In this document: positions 32,047 to 36,753 of the stretch, one piece after another
How the letters are laid out: the number at the start of each line of letters is the position of its first letter
Numbering within the stretch: position 1 is the stretch's first letter
Assembly (NCBI GenBank): GCA_028282905.1
Contig: JANQGW010000014.1
Span: 1-36,753, forward strand
Direction of reading: 5' to 3'
Length of the DNA: 36,753 nucleotides
From: Sedimentisphaerales bacterium
GTDB taxonomy: Bacteria > Planctomycetota > Phycisphaerae > Sedimentisphaerales > Anaerohalosphaeraceae
Notes under the pieces: generated by a model
The model's database searches: none
What the model was told of the DNA's origin: nothing
What the model saw: only the letters and a program-made list of their open reading frames with translations
Position numbers and translations under genes: made by a program

Positions 32047-33693
32047 ATGAAACAATCGTCAGCCCATAAAATAACTATCGCAGCGGCATGTATCTGTGCA
32101 TTTTTTGTAATATCACCGTTCTCTCATGCCGCGGAAGAAACCGAAAGCCCATTAGACAAACTCATCGAAACAGCCCGGCAAACAGGTTCGGTTGAAAATC
32201 CCGATGAAGCTGTCAATGTTATTCAAGCCGCCAAAGCCTCATTGGATACAGCGAAGTTTCTCGAAAAACTGGACGCCCTTCAGCAGGCTCGTAAAGATTG
32301 CGCGCTGCCGGCCCCCGGCAAGCCACTGTCTCGCAACCAAAAGCTGGATTGGGCTATTTTAGCCGAACAAGTCAAGGCACAGAAGAACCTTCCCGCAGAA
32401 CAGGTCAAGGCACACCCCGCTGCCGCAGCGTTTCCGGGTGCCGTCAGCGATGACGCAAAACGCGTTACGAAACCTGTTGAAATCCGCACTGACCGACCCG
32501 GGTGGCGCAACTACGGCATCTACGCCGCCTCCTGGAGTAAAGACTGGCACAGCACTGGCCTCTATGCCGCACCGGGTGAAGTGGTTACCGTGACCGTCCC
32601 CGAACAAGCTGTCAATACTGGCCTGACCATCCGCATCGGCGCCCACAGCGACCATCTGTGGAAAAAGGACCGTTTGCAGCGGGCGCAGCAAATCTGCCGG
32701 AAGTTCGATGTCAAGCAAGCCGTCACAAAAGTCGCCAACGCCTTCGGCGGCCCGATTTACATTGAAGCGCCGCATGACTGCCCTCTCGGCACTTTTAATA
32801 TCACCATCGCCAATGCCGTCGAGATGCCGCGGTACATCGCCGGAAAAACAACTGCCGAGCAATGGCAGAAAATACGCAATAATCCCGCCCCATGGGCAGA
32901 ACTGGAAACGGATAAGGTCGTCTTCACCCTGCCGTCAGAACATGTCAGAAAACTCGACGATCCCGCCGAACTCATGACATTCTGGGATGGTGTCATGAAC
33001 GCCTGTGCCGATCTGCTGGGCAAAGAGCACAACCGCATACGCCCCGAACGGTTTGTCACCGACATCCAGATCAGTGTCGGTTATATGCACTCCGGCTATC
33101 CGCTGATGACAGGGCTGGATATCGCAAGCACCTTCGTGGACAAAGACCGTATCATGCGTAACGGACACGCCGGCGTCTGGGGCCTGTTCCACGAAATCGG
33201 GCACAACCACCAGAATGCCCTCTGGGTCTATCGAGGCACGACGGAAGTAACCGTCAACCTGTTCTCACTGTATGTCTTCGAAAAAATGTGCAGCCTCGGC
33301 CCCGCCGACAATATCCACGGCGGCGTTCTGCCGAAAAACCGAGAAAGAAGCCTTGCCCGCTACTTCCAAAATGGCAGAAAATTTGAAACATGGCAAAAAG
33401 ACCCGTTCCTGGCCCTCTATATGTACTCAATGATTCAGGAGGAATTCGGCTGGGAGCCATTTACCGATGTTTTCAAGGCCTATCGAGCCGCAAAGCAAAG
33501 CGATCTTCCCAAAAATGACAACCAAAAGCGGGACCAGTGGATGGTGCGTCTGTCAGCCCGACTGGGCCGCAATCTAGGGCCTTACTTTGAAGCCTGGGGC
33601 GTACCGACCTCAGAAACAGCCCGACAGTCCATCGCCCAGCTTCCCGTATGGATGCCGACGGATTTCCCCGCGGCTAAGGCAACGGATAAATAA
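32047..33693 (+). CDS. Secreted M60-like (enhancin/mucinase-type) metallopeptidase
   Basis: A 548-residue protein with signal peptide (ITIAAACICAFFVISPFSHA). The zinc site is 'HEIGHNHQ' with His382, Glu383 and His386, and Glu400 in 'GTTEVTVNLFSLYVFEKM', matching the M60 pattern HExxH-x(8-28)-E and its conserved NHQ. The region before it ('RPGWRNYGIYAASWSKDWHS' and 'TGLYAAPGEVVTVTVPEQA') matches the M60 N-terminal beta domain. Characterised M60 members cut O-glycoproteins such as mucins. A free-standing gene of this kind in a planctomycete suggests breakdown of a glycoprotein or surface polymer. It probably shares a transcript with the HzsA-like gene, under IclR control. Confidence 0.9.
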   Translation: MKQSSAHKITIAAACICAFFVISPFSHAAEETESPLDKLIETARQTGSVENPDEAVNVIQAAKASLDTAKFLEKLDALQQARKDCALPAPGKPLSRNQKLDWAILAEQVKAQKNLPAEQVKAHPAAAAFPGAVSDDAKRVTKPVEIRTDRPGWRNYGIYAASWSKDWHSTGLYAAPGEVVTVTVPEQAVNTGLTIRIGAHSDHLWKKDRLQRAQQICRKFDVKQAVTKVANAFGGPIYIEAPHDCPLGTFNITIANAVEMPRYIAGKTTAEQWQKIRNNPAPWAELETDKVVFTLPSEHVRKLDDPAELMTFWDGVMNACADLLGKEHNRIRPERFVTDIQISVGYMHSGYPLMTGLDIASTFVDKDRIMRNGHAGVWGLFHEIGHNHQNALWVYRGTTEVTVNLFSLYVFEKMCSLGPADNIHGGVLPKNRERSLARYFQNGRKFETWQKDPFLALYMYSMIQEEFGWEPFTDVFKAYRAAKQSDLPKNDNQKRDQWMVRLSARLGRNLGPYFEAWGVPTSETARQSIAQLPVWMPTDFPAAKATDK

Positions 33694-33822
33694 GTTTTTC
33701 TAATCATTCCAATCGAAATTTTTTATGACAGATTGGCACAAAATTCTTTATTCAATGACCGGTTCGTGATATTCTGACAACTCGTAAAAATGCAAACAAT
33801 CACTTAAAATCGAGAGCGCAGG

Positions 33823-35331
33823 ATGAAAAACACAACAGCAATCGGTCAATTACAGAAGCATATCGGACAGAATGTCACGCTGCGGGGGTGGCTGTACAAA
33901 AACCGGCCCAGCGGCAAGGTGCAGTTTCTGGTGCTGCGGGACGGCACCGGGCTGTGTCAGTGCGTGATTGAAAAAGCCATCATCGGCGAAGACCTCTTTG
34001 GCCAAATCAAACATCTGGGCCAGGAATCGTCGCTGGCGATTACCGGCGAAGTTCGCGAAGAGCCGCGCAGCCCCGGCGGCGTGGAATTGGCCGTTTCCGG
34101 TGCCGAAATCTATTGTGAATCCAACGATTATCCGATCACGCCGAAGGAACACGGCGTTGATTTCCTGCTGAAAAATCGCCACCTGCACCTGCGCAGCCAA
34201 AAGCCGTGGTGCATCGGCCGCATTCGCCACACCATCATCGACGCAATTCGCCGTTTCTTTAACGATGACGGATTTACACTGATCGATACGCCGATTTTCA
34301 CAACCATCGCCGGCGAAGGCGAGCAAACTCTGTTCGAGGTCGACTATTTCGGCCAGCCCCTGCACTTGGCCCAGACCGGTCAATTGTACCTTGAATCAGC
34401 AGCCATGAGTTTTGGCAAGGTCTATTGCTTCGGACCGACATTCCGAGCCGAAAAGAGCAAAACTCGCCGGCACCTGACCGAATTCTGGATGGTGGAGCCG
34501 GAAGTAGCTTACATCGACCTGGACGGCCTGCTGGAATTGGCAGAAAACTTAATCCATTCGATGGTACAGCGAGTGCTGCAGGATAACCGCACTGAACTGG
34601 AAACGCTGGGGGCGGATATCGCGGCACTGGAAGCGACCCAGAAACCGTTCTACCGCCTGACCTATACCGAAGTCGTCGATATTTTAACCAGCCAACGGAC
34701 GCAGGACTTTATGGCTCAGCAACTGGCTGAGTTTACCGCCCAGAAAGAAGCCTTTGAGACGGAGCTGGCAGAAATTGAAGCCGCGACCGCCAAAGGCGGC
34801 CTGAAAAAATGGCAACAGGAAAAGAACGCCCGCCGCAGTCTGCAGTTGCGAAGTGAAATCGATGAACTGAATACCAAGATTGAAAACAATCCCAAACACG
34901 CCAAACTGGCCGCGGAATTTCGCTGGGGCAAAGACCTCGGCGGCTCAGACGAAACCATTATCTCGCTGATGCACGATAAACCGGTTTTCGTCACGCATTA
35001 TCCGAAAGAAGCCAAGGCGTTTTATATGCGGGAAGATCGCGAAAACGATAAGGTCGTCGAAAACTTCGACCTGCTGGCCTGTGCGGGATTTGGCGAGATC
35101 ATCGGCGGCTCGGTCCGCGAAGACGAATATGACCGGATGATGGCACGCATCGACCATGAAGGCTACAATCCGGAAGGCTACGAGTGGTACACTGACCTGC
35201 GGAAATACGGCTCGGTACCCCACGGTGGATTCGGCCTTGGCGTTGAGCGAACCGTCGCATGGATCACAGGCGAACGCCATATTCGCCAGTGTATCGCCTA
35301 TCCCCGCATGATGGATAAGGTGTATCTGTAA
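33823..35331 (+). CDS. asnS: Asparaginyl-tRNA synthetase with a coiled-coil insertion
   Basis: A 502-residue class IIb synthetase charging tRNA-Asn. The anticodon-binding OB fold occupies residues 1-110 ('VTLRGWLYKNRPSGKVQFLV'). Motif 2 is 'CFGPTFRAEKSKTRRHLTEF' with 'WMVEPEVAY', and motif 3 is 'GGFGLGVERTVAWITGERHI'. Asn- rather than Asp-specificity is read from the overall pattern ('TGQLYLESAAMSFGKVY'). Residues about 290-362 form an unusual charged heptad segment ('AEFTAQKEAFETELAEIEAA' to 'IDELNTKIENNPKHAKLAAE') that explains a length above the usual 430-470. The insert is in frame and flanked by normal sequence. The start follows GAGCGCAGG. Confidence 0.95.
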   Translation: MKNTTAIGQLQKHIGQNVTLRGWLYKNRPSGKVQFLVLRDGTGLCQCVIEKAIIGEDLFGQIKHLGQESSLAITGEVREEPRSPGGVELAVSGAEIYCESNDYPITPKEHGVDFLLKNRHLHLRSQKPWCIGRIRHTIIDAIRRFFNDDGFTLIDTPIFTTIAGEGEQTLFEVDYFGQPLHLAQTGQLYLESAAMSFGKVYCFGPTFRAEKSKTRRHLTEFWMVEPEVAYIDLDGLLELAENLIHSMVQRVLQDNRTELETLGADIAALEATQKPFYRLTYTEVVDILTSQRTQDFMAQQLAEFTAQKEAFETELAEIEAATAKGGLKKWQQEKNARRSLQLRSEIDELNTKIENNPKHAKLAAEFRWGKDLGGSDETIISLMHDKPVFVTHYPKEAKAFYMREDRENDKVVENFDLLACAGFGEIIGGSVREDEYDRMMARIDHEGYNPEGYEWYTDLRKYGSVPHGGFGLGVERTVAWITGERHIRQCIAYPRMMDKVYL

Positions 35332-35393
35332 GAAAACCGGCGTTTTTACACGAAAAACCGAGTTCCGAGGACAAAAAGGGATATTTTATTCCT

Positions 35394-35437
35394 TTGCAAC
35401 TCGACAGCAAAGGCGATACAATACATGACGCTGTCGA
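35394..35437 (+). promoter_or_regulatory. Promoter with flanking 8-bp inverted repeat
   Basis: TTGCAA at 35394-35399 and TACAAT at 35417-35422 are 17 bases apart, with a start predicted near 35429. TCGACAGC at 35401-35408 and its inverse GCTGTCGA at 35430-35437 flank the -10 box, so this may be an operator. The transcript would run into the terminator 36 bases later and then the foldase gene. Confidence 0.55.
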
Positions 35438-35464
35438 AATAATGATATTTTGCTGTAATTGTCT

Positions 35465-35497
35465 CAATGGGCCGTTCAGCGGCCCATTGTTTTTTTA
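35465..35497 (+). terminator. Strong rho-independent terminator
   Basis: A perfect 10-bp stem CAATGGGCCG/CGGCCCATTG with a 5-base loop, followed by seven T. It lies 134 bases after the asnS stop and 45 bases before the foldase ATG. It can end asnS transcription or attenuate the promoter at 35394. Confidence 0.88.
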
Positions 35498-35541
35498 TTG
35501 AATACAAGCAAACACAGAAGTGAAAAATTGAAAGGAAGAAA

Positions 35542-36753
35542 ATGAAGAAGTTACTGGCACTTGTCAGCCTGTGCATACTGGCCGCGGCGTTTGGCGGTTG
35601 TGACGAAGAAAAACCGGCTGCATCAAACAATCCTGCCCCTCCGGCAGCAACCGAACCTGCAAAGATGGCGCCGCCGGTAGAGTCTGTCCCCGCCGCTCCC
35701 ATTCTGCCGGCCACTCCGGCAACCCCCGCAGCACCAGCCAAACCGGTTGACCCCAAAGCCATGGTCGTCAAGGTCAACGGCACCGTGATTACTGAAGGTC
35801 AGGTTATCGAAGAAGTCAACAAACGCGTCGCCGCGATGAAACTCCAGCGTCCCGGCAGTCCCGATCCGACCGAAGAGCAAAAGCAGATGCTCCGCACGAA
35901 CATTGTCGATATGCTGGTTGACCAGGAACTGATCAAACAAACACTGGCCGAAAAGAAAATCACCGTCACTGATGAGCAGATCACCCAGGAAATCACCAAG
36001 ATCGCGACTCAGCAAAACCAGAAGCTCGAAGACGTCGAAAAGGAAATCGCCAAGTACGGCATGACCATGGACGACCTTAAGGGCCAGATCGCCATGAAAC
36101 TTCAGATGGACGCCCTGGCCAAAGCCGAAGGCGCTTTGAAAGACGTCACCGAGGAAGACGCGAAAAAATTCTATGATGAAAACCCGCAGCACTTCAACCA
36201 GTCTGAACAGGTCAAGGCAAGTCACATCCTCTGCGGCAAACGCGGCATCACCGAAGCCGAATACGCCGCGGAACTGGAAAAGATCAAAGCCGCACAGGCA
36301 CGCTTGAAAGCCGGAGAAGCCTTTGAAGATGTTGCCAAAGACGTTTCGACTTGCCCGTCCAGCGCCAAAGGCGGCGATCTGGGCTTTTTCGGCAAGGGCC
36401 AGATGGACCCGGCATTTGAAAAAGCAGCGTTCGAACTGGAAGTCGGTAAGACCACCGACATCGTCAAGACCAGCTTCGGCTATCACATCATCAAAGTGAC
36501 TGACAAAAAGGCCGCCGAAGTCACACCGTTTGCAGACGTCAAGGAACAGATTACCCAGCACCTGAGCCAGCAGCAGCAGCGAACTTTCTGGCCGGAGTAT
36601 CAGAAGAAACTCAAAGACGCAGCAACCATTGAATATTCCGAAGCTGAACAAGCCGCTCGCAAGAAAACCGAAGATGCTCAGAAACTGATGCAGCAGCAGA
36701 TGATGCAGCGGATTCAGCAGCAGATGGCCCAACAGCAGGCACAGCAGGCCGCT
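35542..36753 (+). CDS. PpiC/PrsA-type peptidyl-prolyl isomerase lipoprotein (3' end outside window)
   Basis: At least 404 codons, open to the window end. The leader MKKLLALVSLCILAAAFGGC has a good lipobox (FGGC, lipidated Cys20). A Pro/Ala-rich linker of about 60 residues follows, then the chaperone core ('VVKVNGTVITEGQVIEEVNK', 'MLVDQELIKQTLAEKKITVT'). A parvulin isomerase domain lies at about residues 225-320: 'VKASHILCGKRGITEAEYA', 'CPSSAKGGDLGFFGKGQMDP', 'TSFGYHIIKVTDKKA'. The known end is Gln/Met-rich (MQQQMMQRIQQQMAQQQ). Such proteins help secreted proteins fold on the outer face of the membrane. AAGGAAG precedes the ATG. Confidence 0.92.
   Translation, partial: MKKLLALVSLCILAAAFGGCDEEKPAASNNPAPPAATEPAKMAPPVESVPAAPILPATPATPAAPAKPVDPKAMVVKVNGTVITEGQVIEEVNKRVAAMKLQRPGSPDPTEEQKQMLRTNIVDMLVDQELIKQTLAEKKITVTDEQITQEITKIATQQNQKLEDVEKEIAKYGMTMDDLKGQIAMKLQMDALAKAEGALKDVTEEDAKKFYDENPQHFNQSEQVKASHILCGKRGITEAEYAAELEKIKAAQARLKAGEAFEDVAKDVSTCPSSAKGGDLGFFGKGQMDPAFEKAAFELEVGKTTDIVKTSFGYHIIKVTDKKAAEVTPFADVKEQITQHLSQQQQRTFWPEYQKKLKDAATIEYSEAEQAARKKTEDAQKLMQQQMMQRIQQQMAQQQAQQAA

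Noticed and set aside
35623..36732. A 369-codon open frame on the minus strand opposite the PpiC-type foldase
   Set aside because: Its Phe/Gly-rich translation has no motif and no ribosome site, and the plus-strand frame has a clear lipobox and parvulin domain. It is an antisense shadow.

Overview
The window looks like a chromosomal piece of a planctomycete, most likely of the Phycisphaerae/Sedimentisphaerales kind. The pointers are a PEP-CTERM-tagged secreted metalloprotease, proteins that join N-terminal CxxC zinc ribbons to membrane segments, an HzsA-like c-type cytochrome, an M60-like secreted peptidase, a C-terminal GspG-like 'DPxxGKPFxY' segment, and intergenic spacers full of word-like dispersed repeats. 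This placement is inferred from gene content; no rRNA or other decisive marker is present, and I see no tRNA, CRISPR array or transposase.

Region 1 (1-13.1 kb) is the unusual part. On the minus strand, read right to left, lie a phage portal protein, a 72-residue small protein, a LOV photoreceptor-phosphatase, a coiled-coil scaffold-like protein, an SU10-type (DUF5309) major capsid protein, a connector-like protein and a small XhlA/holin-like protein. This is the order of a tailed-phage head module, but no terminase, protease, tail, integrase or lysis enzyme is seen. Plus-strand genes of cellular type interrupt it: an acyltransferase plus BKACE pair, a four-helix membrane protein, a lipoprotein and a B12-binding radical SAM enzyme. 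The spacers carry several repeat families. At the left end are a four-helix membrane protein, a TPR-gluzincin and a partial DUF488 protein.

Region 2 (13.3-22.6 kb) holds the PEP-CTERM metalloprotease, a zinc-ribbon membrane protein, endonuclease III (apparently leaderless), a receiver/histidine-kinase protein, an outer-membrane-barrel-like protein, a secreted beta-helix-like protein, a candidate small RNA and a triple-zinc-ribbon DUF5684-type membrane protein. Several good sigma-70-type promoters can be read here.

Region 3 (22.7-27.8 kb) is glyQS with its own promoter and terminator, followed by two unrecognised genes, a YhcH/YjgK/YiaL-type sugar protein and a large membrane-anchored protein.

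Region 4 (27.8-33.7 kb) is a probable regulated catabolic locus. An IclR regulator and a Tat-exported lyxose-isomerase-like cupin are divergent from an HzsA-like di-heme propeller protein and an M60-like peptidase. A perfect palindrome covers the predicted transcription start of the divergent promoter. Region 5 (33.8-36.75 kb) is asnS, with a coiled-coil insertion, then a short promoter-terminator unit and a PpiC/PrsA-type foldase lipoprotein cut by the window edge.
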